Shown piece after piece: positions 17,506 through 27,600 of a stretch of 64,000 nucleotides of DNA. The first letter of the stretch is position 1; each line of letters opens with the position of its first letter. The notes beneath the pieces were generated by a model. That model worked only from the letters and a program-made list of their open reading frames with translations, ran no database searches and had not been told where the DNA came from. The stretch is from Methylobacterium haplocladii (GTDB lineage Bacteria > Pseudomonadota > Alphaproteobacteria > Rhizobiales > Beijerinckiaceae): assembly GCF_007992175.1 (NCBI RefSeq), contig NZ_BJZT01000004.1, positions 45,447-109,446 on the forward strand. Reading direction: 5' to 3'. The position numbers were made by a program, and so were the translations under genes.

Positions 17506-18051
17506 ATGCTCATCGACGCCATCTCGCTCGGCAAGAATCCGCCCCATGACGTCAACGTCATCATCGAGGTGCCGTTGGGCGGCGAGCCGATCAAGTACGA
17601 GATGGACAAGGAATCCGGCGCCCTCGTCGTCGACCGCTTCCTGTACACGCCGATGTTCTATCCGGGGAATTACGGCTTCATCCCGCACACGCTCTCGGGA
17701 GACGGCGATCCCTGCGACGTGCTCGTCGCGAATACCCGCGCCATCGCTCCCGGCGCCATCATGAGCGTCCGGCCGGTCGGCGTTCTGGTGATGGAGGACA
17801 ATGCCGGCGAGGACGAGAAGATCATCGGCGTGCCCTCGCGCCATCTCACCGCCCGCTACAACAAGGTCGAGAACTACACCGACCTGCCCGACATCACGAT
17901 TTCCCAGATCCAGCACTTCTTCGAGCACTACAAGGATCTCGAGCCCGGCAAGTGGGTGAAGATCCTGCGCTGGGGCGACAAGGAGGAGGCGCACCGCCTC
18001 ATCCTCGAAGGCATCGAGCGCGAGAAGGCCAACAAGGCCGCAAAGGCCTGA
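17506..18051 (+). CDS. ppa: Inorganic pyrophosphatase (family I, soluble)
   Basis: The 181-residue hexameric enzyme hydrolyses pyrophosphate, driving biosynthetic reactions forward. The metal-binding signature DGDPCDVLV near residue 66 is intact, as are [12 protein letters not shown] and the C-terminal [14 protein letters not shown]. Length is normal. Its stop is only 3 nt from the stop of the convergent PilZ gene. Confidence 0.97.
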   Translation: MLIDAISLGKNPPHDVNVIIEVPLGGEPIKYEMDKESGALVVDRFLYTPMFYPGNYGFIPHTLSGDGDPCDVLVANTRAIAPGAIMSVRPVGVLVMEDNAGEDEKIIGVPSRHLTARYNKVENYTDLPDITISQIQHFFEHYKDLEPGKWVKILRWGDKEEAHRLILEGIEREKANKAAKA

Positions 18052-18054
18052 GAC

Positions 18055-18450
18055 CTAGTCTCGCGCTTTCCAAGCTTCGCGCTCGGCGCTGGAAGCGGGC
18101 CGTTCGGTCTGGTTCTCCGGCGCGGAGAGCCTCGGATCGGGGCCGAGCGGGATCTCGATCGCGTGCTTGGTGAAGGCGCTCGGCGTGACGACCAGAACGC
18201 CGTGGGCGTCCAGGAAGGCGACGCCGATTTCCTGGGGACCGCGCCAGACCACCGTCACGGGACAATCCTCGCCGGTCTTCTGGACGACGAGCCGAAACTG
18301 ATTGGGAATGCCGAGCACGCTGTCGACGAACAGCCGCGCGCCATCCATCGACCTATCCTTGATCCGGCAGGCGACGGGATTGCCGGTCTTGGTCACGATG
18401 AAGGCCACGCTGTCGACGCGCATGCGTGGCCTGTGTCTGCGCTCTGTCAC
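18055..18450 (-). CDS. PilZ domain protein
   Basis: The 131-residue protein begins with an Arg-rich RRHRPRMRV segment followed by IKDRSMDGARL, the two-part RxxxR...(D/N)xSxxG pattern by which PilZ domains bind cyclic di-GMP. The C-terminal 30 residues look disordered. It would act as a small c-di-GMP receptor in the cytoplasm; the partner is unknown. Confidence 0.78.
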   Translation of the reverse strand: MTERRHRPRMRVDSVAFIVTKTGNPVACRIKDRSMDGARLFVDSVLGIPNQFRLVVQKTGEDCPVTVVWRGPQEIGVAFLDAHGVLVVTPSAFTKHAIEIPLGPDPRLSAPENQTERPASSAEREAWKARD

Positions 18451-18812
18451 GAACCATCTCCCTATCTCCGGAGACTATACGCGCAAGAGTTGTATTGTTT
18501 GGTTGCAATCTCGTTAAATCAGCTTGGCAGTCACAGGCTTGTCGTGCCGTGGGTTGCAATCACCCTTCCAGATCGTGATCTCGACGCGGTCGCGGGCCGA
18601 TGAGCCGCTGACGCTCCACCTTATCGGCCTCGGCCACGCGGACGGCTCACGCAATTCGGGAATCGCCGCTCTCGCCCAGCAGGGTCGACAGCGTACCGAT
18701 GCAACGGTCTCGAGACAGAAGGGGCGCAGGCCAGGCTCGTCGGAAGCGTCTAAACGAAAAGGGCGGCATTGCTGCCGCCCTTGAGAAAATCCGTGATTCA
18801 GATCGGCGCCGA
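18451..18812. other. Spacer between the PilZ gene and tsf, with the tsf terminator
   Basis: This 362-nt region has the PilZ promoter side at its left end, A/T-richer than average (near 18480-18530), and the rpsB-tsf terminator at its right end. I see no gene in the middle. Confidence 0.5.
18752..18782 (-). terminator. Rho-independent terminator of rpsB-tsf
   Basis: On the minus strand a perfect 10-bp stem (18773-18782 with 18759-18768) and 4-nt loop are followed by ttttcg, the classical hairpin plus T-tract. It lies 30 nt after the tsf stop. Confidence 0.85.
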
Positions 18813-19733
18813 TCAGCGCGACATCGCCGCCACTTCGGCCGCGAAGTCCGGGCCTTCTTCCTTCTCGATGCCCTCGCCCAGCGCGTAGCGGACGAAAGCA
18901 GTGAGCTTGACGGGGGCGCCGGCCTTGCCCTCGGCCTCCTTGAGCACCTGAGAGACCGTCTTGGAGCCGTCGTGGACGAAGGGCTGCTCCAGGAGGGTGA
19001 CCTCCTTGTAATAGCTCTTCAGGCCGCTCTCGACGATCTTGGCCATGACGTGGTCCGGCTTGCCAGCGTTCTTCTCGCGCAGGATGTTGCTCTCGCGCTC
19101 GAGCACGGCCGGATCGACGCCCGAGGCGTCAAGTGCCACGGGGTTCGTCGCGGCAACGTGCATGGCGATCTGGCGGCCGAGCGTCGAGAGGAAGTCGACG
19201 TCGCCTTCGGATTCGAGTGCGACGAGCACGCCGATCTTGCCGAGGCCGGGGCTGACCGGGCCGTGCACGTAATTGGCGACGACGCCCTTCGACACGTCGA
19301 GCTTGGCGACACGGCGCAACGTCATGTTCTCGCCGATGGTGGCGATGAGGCTCTGCAGCTTGTCGGTGACGGTCTCCTGCGAGCCCGGGTAGGTCTTGGC
19401 CTGTAAGCCTTCGAGGGTGCCGTCGGAATCCAGCGCCAGCTTGGCGGTCTCCCGAGCGAAGCCCTGGAAGCTGTCGTTGCGGGCGACGAAGTCGGTCTCG
19501 GAGTTCACCTCGACCAGCGCGGCATGGTGGCCGGCGGACTCGACGGCGACGAGGCCCTCGGCGGCAACGCGGCCGGCCTTCTTTGCGGCCTTGGCAAGGC
19601 CCTTCTGGCGCAGCCAGTCGACACCGGCCTCGAGGTCGCCGGCGACCTCGGTGAGGGCGCGCTTGCAGTCCATCATGCCGGCGCCGGTCTTCTCACGAAG
19701 CTCCTTGACGAGGGCTGCGGTGATCTCGGCCAT
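18813..19733 (-). CDS. tsf: Translation elongation factor Ts
   Basis: The 306-residue nucleotide-exchange factor for EF-Tu. The N-terminal UBA-like domain ([20 protein letters not shown]) and the TDFVARN motif near residue 80 that contacts EF-Tu are present, followed by the two dimerisation subdomains. Length is normal for alphaproteobacteria. It is downstream of rpsB with a strong hairpin between the two, and a terminator follows. Confidence 0.97.
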   Translation of the reverse strand: MAEITAALVKELREKTGAGMMDCKRALTEVAGDLEAGVDWLRQKGLAKAAKKAGRVAAEGLVAVESAGHHAALVEVNSETDFVARNDSFQGFARETAKLALDSDGTLEGLQAKTYPGSQETVTDKLQSLIATIGENMTLRRVAKLDVSKGVVANYVHGPVSPGLGKIGVLVALESEGDVDFLSTLGRQIAMHVAATNPVALDASGVDPAVLERESNILREKNAGKPDHVMAKIVESGLKSYYKEVTLLEQPFVHDGSKTVSQVLKEAEGKAGAPVKLTAFVRYALGEGIEKEEGPDFAAEVAAMSR

Positions 19734-19782
19734 GGGATTCTCTCTCAGCGAATAGGGGGCGGACGGGTCTTTGAAGTGAGTG

Positions 19783-19810
19783 AGCCCGGCGCTTGGATAA
19801 GCGCCGGGCT
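19783..19810. other. Perfect hairpin in the rpsB-tsf spacer
   Basis: A perfect 12-bp stem (19783-19794 with 19799-19810) and 4-nt loop lie between rpsB and tsf. On the sense (minus) strand no T-run follows, so it probably tunes tsf expression or protects the rpsB end rather than stopping transcription fully. Confidence 0.6.
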
Positions 19811-19865
19811 TTGCAGTGGAGTGACGCGCTGTCGAACCGGACTGACGCCCGGTGGCAGCCGGCCG

Positions 19866-20933
19866 TTACGCGGCGGCGGCGTCGAGCAGGCCACGCGCCT
19901 GGGCGACCCAGCCGTCGCGCTCGATGCGGCCGTTCAACTTGAGGTCGGCGTCGAGCTTGGCGACGTCGTCCGGGGTCATGGCGGCGAGCTGCCAGTAGTG
20001 CCAGACGCCGGCGTCGTTGAGCTTCTGCACGATCTGCGGGCCGGCGCCGTTGAGCTTCATCATGTCGTCCGGCGCACCGCGCGGGGCGGGAAGCAGCTCG
20101 TAATGCTCGGTCGAATCGGCGAGCGCGGCGACCTCGGCCTGGGTGATCGCGTCGGACTCGATCGAGGCCGGAGCGGAGGTCTCCTCGGGCGGCAGCTCCT
20201 CGGCGGTCGGCTCGACGGAGGCGCCGGTGTCGACACCCGACTGGCCCTGGCCGCGGCCGATGCCCTCGATCGCCGCGCGGGCGATGAGATCGCAGTACAG
20301 CGCGATGGCGCGGCCGGCGTCATCGTTGGCGGGCACGATGTGGGTGATGCCCTCGGGGTTGCAGTTCGTGTCGACGATGGCGGCCACCGGGATCCCGAGG
20401 CGGTTCGCCTCCTTGATCGCCAGCTGCTCCTTGTTGGTGTCGATGACGAAGATCAGGTCGGGCACGCCGCCCATGTCCTTGATGCCGCCGAGCGCCTTCT
20501 CGAGCTTGTCCTTCTCACGCGTGAGCATGAGGCGCTCCTTCTTGGTGAGGCCCGTGGCGCCGCCTTCGAGCGTCTCGTCGACCTTGCGCAGGCGCGCGAT
20601 CGAGCCGGAGATGGTCTTCCAGTTGGTCAGCATGCCGCCGAGCCAGCGGGAGTTGACGTAATACTGGGCCGAGCGCTTGGCCGACTCGGCGATCGCCTCA
20701 GCCGCCTGACGCTTGGTGCCGACGAACAGCACGCGGCCGCCCTTGGCGACCGTATCGCTCACGGCCTGCAAAGCGGTGTGGAGCGCCGGCACGGTCTGGG
20801 CGAGATCGATGATGTGGATATTGTTGCGGGTGCCGAAGATGTAGGGCTGCATCTTCGGGTTCCAGCGGTGCGACTGGTGACCGAAATGGGCGCCCGCTTC
20901 GAGGAGCTGACGCATAGTGAAATCGACGGCCAT
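19866..20933 (-). CDS. rpsB: 30S ribosomal protein S2 with long C-terminal extension
   Basis: The core (about residues 1-235) is a standard S2, with [22 protein letters not shown] at the start split across the first helix and [15 protein letters not shown] near residue 165. The protein is 355 residues against about 240 in E. coli: an acidic, Pro/Glu-rich linker is followed, from about residue 290, by a helix-hairpin-helix-like segment ([19 protein letters not shown]). Such extensions are known in Hyphomicrobiales S2. The ATG at 20933 is preceded by ggagaaaaaacgg; an ATG at 20993 would add 20 residues. It heads the rpsB-tsf operon. Confidence 0.95.
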   Translation of the reverse strand: MAVDFTMRQLLEAGAHFGHQSHRWNPKMQPYIFGTRNNIHIIDLAQTVPALHTALQAVSDTVAKGGRVLFVGTKRQAAEAIAESAKRSAQYYVNSRWLGGMLTNWKTISGSIARLRKVDETLEGGATGLTKKERLMLTREKDKLEKALGGIKDMGGVPDLIFVIDTNKEQLAIKEANRLGIPVAAIVDTNCNPEGITHIVPANDDAGRAIALYCDLIARAAIEGIGRGQGQSGVDTGASVEPTAEELPPEETSAPASIESDAITQAEVAALADSTEHYELLPAPRGAPDDMMKLNGAGPQIVQKLNDAGVWHYWQLAAMTPDDVAKLDADLKLNGRIERDGWVAQARGLLDAAAA

Positions 20934-21058
20934 ATCCGTTTTTTCTCCGGTTGATTCCGCCGCGGAGGTTGTAGCTGGCTGAACGCCGGCCACCGGAAAG
21001 GCCTCATTCAGGCATGAGGCCGCCTCCGCGTGTGGGATGGGTGGTGGCGTTAGCAGAT

Positions 21059-21076
21059 TTGCTTGAATTCAAGCAA
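21059..21076. promoter_or_regulatory. 18-bp perfect palindrome upstream of rpsB
   Basis: The sequence ttgcttgaattcaagcaa is identical on both strands. It lies 126-143 nt before the rpsB start, between kpsF and rpsB, and overlaps a TTGCTT-17-CTAACG arrangement on the minus strand that could be a weak promoter. It may be an operator or a promoter with chance symmetry. Confidence 0.4.
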
Positions 21077-21144
21077 GCCGCAAACAGCGGCACGGATCAG
21101 GGCAATGTCCGAAACGGCAGTCCGCCGGACCTATGTCGACGATC

Positions 21145-22173
21145 TCAAGCGATGCCGGCCCGCAGCAGATCGTGGATGTGCAGGATCCCCACCGGCCGCC
21201 CCTCCGACGTCACGAACAGAGCCGTGATCCGCTTGCGGTTCATCAAACCGAGGGCCGAACTCGCCAGCAGATCCGGCTCGACGACGACCGGGTCGGCGGT
21301 CATCACGGCATGCACGGGCGTGTCGAGGAGGGCCGGGCCCATGTGGCGGCGCAGGTCGCCGTCGGTGACGATGCCGACGAGGCGGCCGTCGGTGTCGGTG
21401 ACGCCGCAGCAGCCGTAGCGGCGGCTGGCGATCACGATCAGCGCCTCGGACATCACGGTATCGTCGCGCACCAGCGGGACTTCGGTGCCGGCATGCATGA
21501 GCTGCTGGACGTTCTTGAGCCGGGCCGCCAGCTTGCCGCCCGGATGCAGCACCTTGAAGCCGGCGGAGGTGAAGCCGCGCTGCTCGATCAGCGCCACCGC
21601 GAGCGCATCGCCGAGGGCGAGCTGGATCAGGGTCGAGGACGTCGGCGCGAGGTCATAGGGGCAGGATTCGCGCACCCGCGGCAGCGCCAGCAGGATGTCG
21701 GCGGCGCGGCCCAGTGTGCTGTCGGGCTTGCTCGTGATCGAGATTAACGGAATCGAGAATCGCCGCGAAAAGCTGACCACGTCGCCGAGCTCGGCGGTCT
21801 CGCCGGACCAGGACAGGGCGATGATCACGTCATCGGGGGCGATCATGCCGAGGTCGCCGTGGCTCGCCTCGGTCGGGTGGACGAAGAAGGCGTGGGTGCC
21901 GGTGGAGGCGAGCGTCGCGGAGAGCTTGCGGCCGATATGCCCGCTCTTGCCCACACCGCAGACGATGACCCGGCCCTTGGCCTGGACGATGGTGCGCACG
22001 GCCCGCTCGAAGGCCTCGCCGAGATCGCCCTCGAACGCCGCCGTCAATTCCCGCATCGCCGCCATGCCGGATTGCAGGCTGCGCGTCGCGGACAAACGGA
22101 TGTCGTCCGTCGCTTCCTGCGCCGGGACGAGGCTGAGGTTGCGGAAAGGAACCGTCTCGGTCGCAGTCTTCAT
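21145..22173 (-). CDS. kpsF: Arabinose-5-phosphate isomerase, KpsF/GutQ family
   Basis: The 342-residue protein has an N-terminal SIS sugar-isomerase domain (GVGKSGHIGRKLSATL near residue 65, SWSGET near 110) and two C-terminal CBS domains from about residue 210. It converts ribulose-5-phosphate to arabinose-5-phosphate, the first step to Kdo of lipopolysaccharide. The ATG at 22173 fits the family's N-terminus; an ATG at 22206 adds 11 residues. It is upstream of rpsB on the same strand but separated by 211 nt with its own likely promoter region. Confidence 0.92.
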   Translation of the reverse strand: MKTATETVPFRNLSLVPAQEATDDIRLSATRSLQSGMAAMRELTAAFEGDLGEAFERAVRTIVQAKGRVIVCGVGKSGHIGRKLSATLASTGTHAFFVHPTEASHGDLGMIAPDDVIIALSWSGETAELGDVVSFSRRFSIPLISITSKPDSTLGRAADILLALPRVRESCPYDLAPTSSTLIQLALGDALAVALIEQRGFTSAGFKVLHPGGKLAARLKNVQQLMHAGTEVPLVRDDTVMSEALIVIASRRYGCCGVTDTDGRLVGIVTDGDLRRHMGPALLDTPVHAVMTADPVVVEPDLLASSALGLMNRKRITALFVTSEGRPVGILHIHDLLRAGIA

Positions 22174-22382
22174 GTGCCGGTATCGACTCCAGGCAGTCCC
22201 CGTCACCGGGACGCGACGTGCCGAACGACTGCAAAAGATCTCGGAAAATCGAGTGCGCGCAGGGCGTTGAACCTGCGGTCGGAGGGTGTGTAGACGGTAT
22301 GGTTTAATTGTGACGCCTGCCGGCCGGCCCGCGCAACAGAGCCATTTCCGGCCGAGCGGCGAAGGCCTATCTGACTAGCGCA

Positions 22383-23081
22383 ATGCGCCTTCTCATCATC
22401 GAAGACGACCGCGAGGCCGTCGCTTATCTCGTCAAGGCCTTTCGCGAGGCCGGCCACGTCGCCGATCAGGCCTCGGACGGGCTCGACGGCTACGCCCTGG
22501 CCCGGGAGGGCAGCTACGACCTGCTCGTCGTCGACCGGATGCTACCGAAACTCGACGGGCTCTCACTGATCCGAAGCTTGCGCGAGCAGGAGGTGACAAC
22601 GCCGGTGCTGATCCTCTCGGCGCTGGGCCAGGTCGACGATCGCGTGAAGGGTCTGCGCGCCGGCGGCGACGATTATCTGCCGAAGCCCTACGCCTTCTCG
22701 GAATTGCTCGCCCGGGCCGAAGTGCTGGCCCGTCGCCGGTCGAGCACGGCAGGCTCGGCCGAGGCCACCGCCTATCGCGTCGGCGACCTCGAACTCGACC
22801 GTCTCTCGCACCGGGTCGCGCGGGCCGGCCGCGAGATCGTGCTTCAGCCACGCGAGTTCCGGCTGCTCGAGTACCTGATGCGCCATGCCGGGCAGGTCGT
22901 GACCCGGACGATGCTGCTCGAGAACGTCTGGGACTACCATTTCGACCCGCAGACCAACGTGATCGACGTCCACGTCTCGCGCCTGCGCGCCAAGATCGAC
23001 CGCGGCTTCGAGAACGCCTTGATCCAGACGGTACGCGGCGCCGGCTACGTGGTCCGGGCCGAAGAACCGCGTGCATCGTGA
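22383..23081 (+). CDS. OmpR/PhoB-type response regulator
   Basis: The 232-residue protein has a receiver domain (acidic pair D8/D9, phospho-acceptor D51, K101) and a C-terminal winged helix (PREFRLLEYLMRHAGQVVTR...VDVHVSRLRAKID-like region) that binds DNA. Its last codons overlap the GTG of the histidine kinase gene by 4 nt, so the pair is surely coexpressed. Target genes and signal are unknown. Confidence 0.93.
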   Translation: MRLLIIEDDREAVAYLVKAFREAGHVADQASDGLDGYALAREGSYDLLVVDRMLPKLDGLSLIRSLREQEVTTPVLILSALGQVDDRVKGLRAGGDDYLPKPYAFSELLARAEVLARRRSSTAGSAEATAYRVGDLELDRLSHRVARAGREIVLQPREFRLLEYLMRHAGQVVTRTMLLENVWDYHFDPQTNVIDVHVSRLRAKIDRGFENALIQTVRGAGYVVRAEEPRAS

Positions 23082-24490
23082 GTGATCCGACGGCGCAACG
23101 TGAAAACCTGCTGGCTCGAGTCGGCAAGCTGTTCCGCACGACGGCGTTCAAGCTGTCGCTCGCCTATCTCGCGGTCTTCGCGGTTCTCGCGGTGCTGGCG
23201 CTCGGCTACGTCGCGTGGAACGCGCGCCGCGTGCTCGATGACCAGATCGTCCAGACCATTGAGGCCGAGATCAACGGTCTGCAGGAGCAGTACACGGCCG
23301 GCGGCCTGCGCAAGCTGATCACGGTGATCGAGCGGCGCGCCAAGGAACCCGGTGCCTCGCTCTACCTCGTCACGACACCGGCAGGCGAGCACATCGTCGG
23401 CAATGTAGGCTCGCTGCCCTCCGGGCTGCTGTCGCAGACGGGCCAGTTCGAAATCTCCTACGGCCGCGACTCCGAGACCAGCGGCGCGCAGCACCGGGCG
23501 ATCGTCCGGATCTACACCCTGGCCGGCGGCTTCCGCCTCCTCGTCGGCCGCGACACCGAAGAGCGCGACCGTCTGCGCGCCGCCATCGGCAACACCTTCG
23601 GTACCTCGCTGGCGCTGGTGCTGTTGCTCGGCGTCGTCGGCGGCTGGTTCGTGGCGAGCCGCGTCCTCAAGCGCGTCGACGACATGACTGAGACGACTCG
23701 CAGCATCATGGCGGGCAATCTCGACGGGCGGCTGCGCGTCGGCGGCAGCGGCGACGAGCTCGACAGGCTGGCACAGAACCTCAACCTGATGCTGGAGCGC
23801 ATCGGCGAGCTGATGCGCGGCATGCGTGAGGTCTCCGACAACATCGCCCACGACCTCAAGACGCCGCTGACCCGCCTGCGCAACCACGCGGACGAGGCCC
23901 TGCGCGGAGAGCGCTCGCCGGAGGAATTGCGCGCGGCGATCGGCGCGGTGATCGAGGAGAGCGACGGGCTGATCCGGGTGTTCGAAGCGCTCCTCACCAT
24001 CGCACGTCTGGAAGCCGGCAGCGCCCGCGAGACCTTTTCGCAGTTCGACGCGAGCCAAGCGCTACGCGCAGTCGGCGAGCTATACGAGGCGTTGGCAGAG
24101 GAGAGTGGTCTCACGCTTACCGTCGCAGCGGAGCCCGGTCTGATGCTCCACGGCAACCGCGAACTCGTCGGACAGGCGCTGGCGAACCTCGCCGACAATG
24201 CGATCAAGTACGGTTCGGCCGGCACCGGCGAGCGGCGCATCGCGATGACGGCGCGGCGCGGACCGGGCGGGATCGAACTGATCGTGGCCGATCACGGCCC
24301 CGGCATCCCGGAGGCCGAGCATGCCCGCGTGCTCGGCCGCTTCGTCAGGCTGGACGACGCCCGCTCGCGCCCCGGCTTCGGGCTCGGCCTCAGCCTCGTC
24401 AACGCGGTGGCGCGGCTGCATGGCGGTACGCTGGCACTGCGAAACGACGCGCCGGGTCTGATCGTTACGCTGTCGCTGCCGGCGGCCTGA
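23078..24490 (+). CDS. Membrane sensor histidine kinase
   Basis: The 470-residue kinase has membrane segments at about residues 25-48 and 175-196 around a periplasmic sensor loop, a HAMP domain, the phospho-acceptor H258 in SDNIAHDLKTPLTRLR, and a HATPase domain with N, G1 (ADHGPGIP) and G2 (GFGLGLSLV) boxes. The GTG at 23078 overlaps the regulator stop by 4 nt and is the only sensible start. It is the cognate kinase of the OmpR-type regulator. The ligand is unknown. Confidence 0.93.
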   Translation: MSDPTAQRENLLARVGKLFRTTAFKLSLAYLAVFAVLAVLALGYVAWNARRVLDDQIVQTIEAEINGLQEQYTAGGLRKLITVIERRAKEPGASLYLVTTPAGEHIVGNVGSLPSGLLSQTGQFEISYGRDSETSGAQHRAIVRIYTLAGGFRLLVGRDTEERDRLRAAIGNTFGTSLALVLLLGVVGGWFVASRVLKRVDDMTETTRSIMAGNLDGRLRVGGSGDELDRLAQNLNLMLERIGELMRGMREVSDNIAHDLKTPLTRLRNHADEALRGERSPEELRAAIGAVIEESDGLIRVFEALLTIARLEAGSARETFSQFDASQALRAVGELYEALAEESGLTLTVAAEPGLMLHGNRELVGQALANLADNAIKYGSAGTGERRIAMTARRGPGGIELIVADHGPGIPEAEHARVLGRFVRLDDARSRPGFGLGLSLVNAVARLHGGTLALRNDAPGLIVTLSLPAA

Positions 24491-24633
24491 CGGGCCGGGG
24501 GAAGATTTGCGCCGGCGCGAAAGCGACACCCGTGCAGCCCCATGTTAGGAGACGGCATGCCCACGATGCCGACGCGCGACCCTCCCAAAAGAGACCGCTT
24601 TTTTGCCGAACCCCAGCGCGGCGGCGGCCATCG

Positions 24634-27600
24634 ATGACCGGTGAGCCGGCTCGCAATGGCGACGAAGCATGCCGTCTTGCGGCGCTCCGCAGCTACGACA
24701 TCCTCGACACGCCGCCCGAGGCCGAGTTCGACGACATCGCGCAGATGGCCGCGCAGGCCTGCGACACGGCAATGGCGCATATCAACTTCATCGACGCCGA
24801 CCGGCAGTGGATCAAGGCCGCCGTCGGCCACGACGCCCGCGAGATGCCGCTGGATTTCGGCTTCTGCACGGAAACGCTGGAGAAGGCCGGCCTCCTGATC
24901 ATCCCGGATCTGTCGGAGCAGCCGGAACGGGCAGACAATCCGCTCGTCAGTGGGGCGCCACACCTGCGCTTCTATGCCGGCGTTCCGCTGAAGAGCCCCG
25001 AGGGCTGGGTGATCGGCACGCTCTGTGTGCTCGACCGGGTGCCGCACGACCTCAGCGATCAGCAGATCTTCATCCTGCATGCGCTGGCGCGCACGGTGAT
25101 GGCGAAGCTCGAAATGCGGCGTACCGACAATGCCCTCCGCCGCAGCGAGACCCGGCTGAGGCTGGCGCTCGCCGCAGCCGGCCAGGGCGATTGGGAACTC
25201 GATCTGCGCACGCTGAACCTGCAGACCTCGGAAACCTGCCGGGCGCATTTCGGCCGCGCTCCCGATCGGCGTTTCACCTACGACGAGTTGCAGGCGAGCG
25301 TTCACCCGGACGATCGCGAACGCATGCAGGCCGCGGTGGCGGGCGCCATCGCGGATAAGGTCGACTACGACATCGAGTACCGCTGCATCCGGCCGGATGG
25401 GATCGAACGGTGGATGCACATCCACGGCCGGCCGAGCTACACGGACGACGGTACTCCGCGCAGCATGGTCGGCATCTCCACCGACGTCACAGCGCGGCGC
25501 GAGATCGAGACGGCGTTGCGCGCGAGCGAAGCCCGGCTCTCGGCGAGCGAGGCGCGCCAGGCCTTCCTGCTCAAGCTGGCCGACGCGATCCGTGCGCTGA
25601 CCGATCCGCATGCGATCATGTCCGCGGCGGTCGAAGCGCTGTGCCGCCATCTGAAAGTCGGCCGAACCGGCTACGGCCGGGTGCAGCCGGACGGGCGCAC
25701 CATCGTGCGCGAGGTCGGCTACACCGACGGCGTCCAGCCGGCGACCGGCCCCCAGGACATGGAAGCCTTCGGCAGCGAGCTGCTGGACAAGCTGCGCGCC
25801 GGCAAGACCATCGTCGTGAGCGACGTCGCGTCCGGTACGGCGGCCGATCCTTCGGTCTGGCAGGCCGTCGGCGTCCGCGCCTTCATCGGGGTGCCGCTGG
25901 TCCGCGACGGACGGCTGATCGCGACGCTCTACGCGACCGAGAATCGAATGCGCGTCTGGACCTGGGACGAGGTCACGCTCGTCGAGGACGTCGCCGCCCG
26001 CACCTGGGATGCGGTCGAGCGTGCCGGCGCCGAGGCATCGAAGCGCGAGAGCGCCACGCGGCATCGGCAGATTCTCGACAGCACCATCGACTACGCCATC
26101 ATCGCCATGGACCGCGACGGCCGCATCACCGAGTGGAACGAGGGCGCACGGCGCATCCTCGGCTGGGACGAAGCCGAAATGCTCGATCAGACCGCCGAGC
26201 GCTTCTTCACCCCTGAGGACCGCGCCAAGGGGCAGATCGAGGCCGAGATGCGTCGCGCTGCGACGACCGGAATCGGCAACGACGAACGCTGGCACCTGCG
26301 CAAGGGCGGCGAGCGCTTCTGGGCGAGCGGCGAGATGACGCCGCTGCGCGACGAAGCAGGCCAGCCCATCGGTTTCGTGAAGGTGCTCCGCGACCGCACG
26401 GCCGACCAGCTCGCGCGCGAGGCTCTGGACGAAGTACGGCAGCGCCAGGAGATCGCCCTCGATACCGGCCGCGTCGGCTTCTTCGACTGGGATGTCGAGC
26501 GGGACGTCATCGAGGGCGATGCCCGCTTCGCAGGCTTTTTCGGGCTCGATGCCGCGGCGACGGCGGCCGGCGTGCCGATGGCCGACGTCCTCGCCAGGAT
26601 CCACGAAAAGGAACGGGACGGCGTCACCCGCCACATCGCGCAGACGCTGGCGTCACGAGGCGACTACACGCAGGAATACCGGGTCCGAACGGAGGGCATG
26701 GATCGCTGGCTGATGGCGCGCGGGCGCTGTTACGCCACCGCTCACGGCCGGCCGCTCCGCTATGCCGGCACGGTCATCGACGTCACCGAGCAGAAGACGA
26801 CACAGGCCAGGCTTCGCGACAGTGAGGATCGCTACGGTACTCTGTTTCGCTCGATCGAGGCGGGCTTCACGATCATCGAGTTGCAGTTCGAGGGCGAACG
26901 CGCCGTCGACTACCGCTTCGTCGAGGCGAACCCAGCCTTCGAGGCGCAGACCGGCCTCGTCGGGGTCGTCGGCCGCTGGGTGAGCGAACTCGTTCCCGGC
27001 CTGGAGCAGCATTGGTTCGATACGTATGGGCGTGTTGCGACGACAGGAGAGTCGATCCGCTTCGAGAACGGCGCCTCGGCGATGGAGGAGCGCTGGTTCG
27101 ACGTCTACGCTTTCCGCGTCGGCAATCCGGTCGCTCGACGGGTCGCTCTGCTGTTTACCGATATCTCGGTCCGCCGGCGCCTGGAGCTGCAGTTGCGGCG
27201 GCTCAACGAGACGCTCGAGACGCAGGTGGCCGAGCGCACCGCCGAGCGCGACCGCGTCTGGCGCAACGCCCGCGACCTGCTTGCGGTCATCGACCGGACC
27301 GGCGTCTTTCGTGCCGTGAACCCCGCCTGGGAGGCCACGCTCGGCTTCAGGTCGGACGAGATCCTCGGTCGCAACTTCCTCGATTTCCTCGCCCCCGAGG
27401 ACGTGGAGCGCAGCCGGCGCGCGCATGAGATCGCCATGCTCGAAAGCCTGTCCAACTTCGAGAACCGCTACCGCCACTTCGACGGCAGCTGTCGCACCAT
27501 CGCCTGGCAGACCTCGGTGGAGGGCGAACTCGTCTACGCGTATGGCCGAGACGTCACCGTCGAGCGCGAGCGCCACGCTGAGCTGACGCATGCCCAGGAG

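Noticed and set aside
24292..26634. A 780-codon minus-strand open frame opposite the hybrid kinase
   Set aside because: Shadow of the kinase gene; the plus-strand product has complete GAF/PAS domains.
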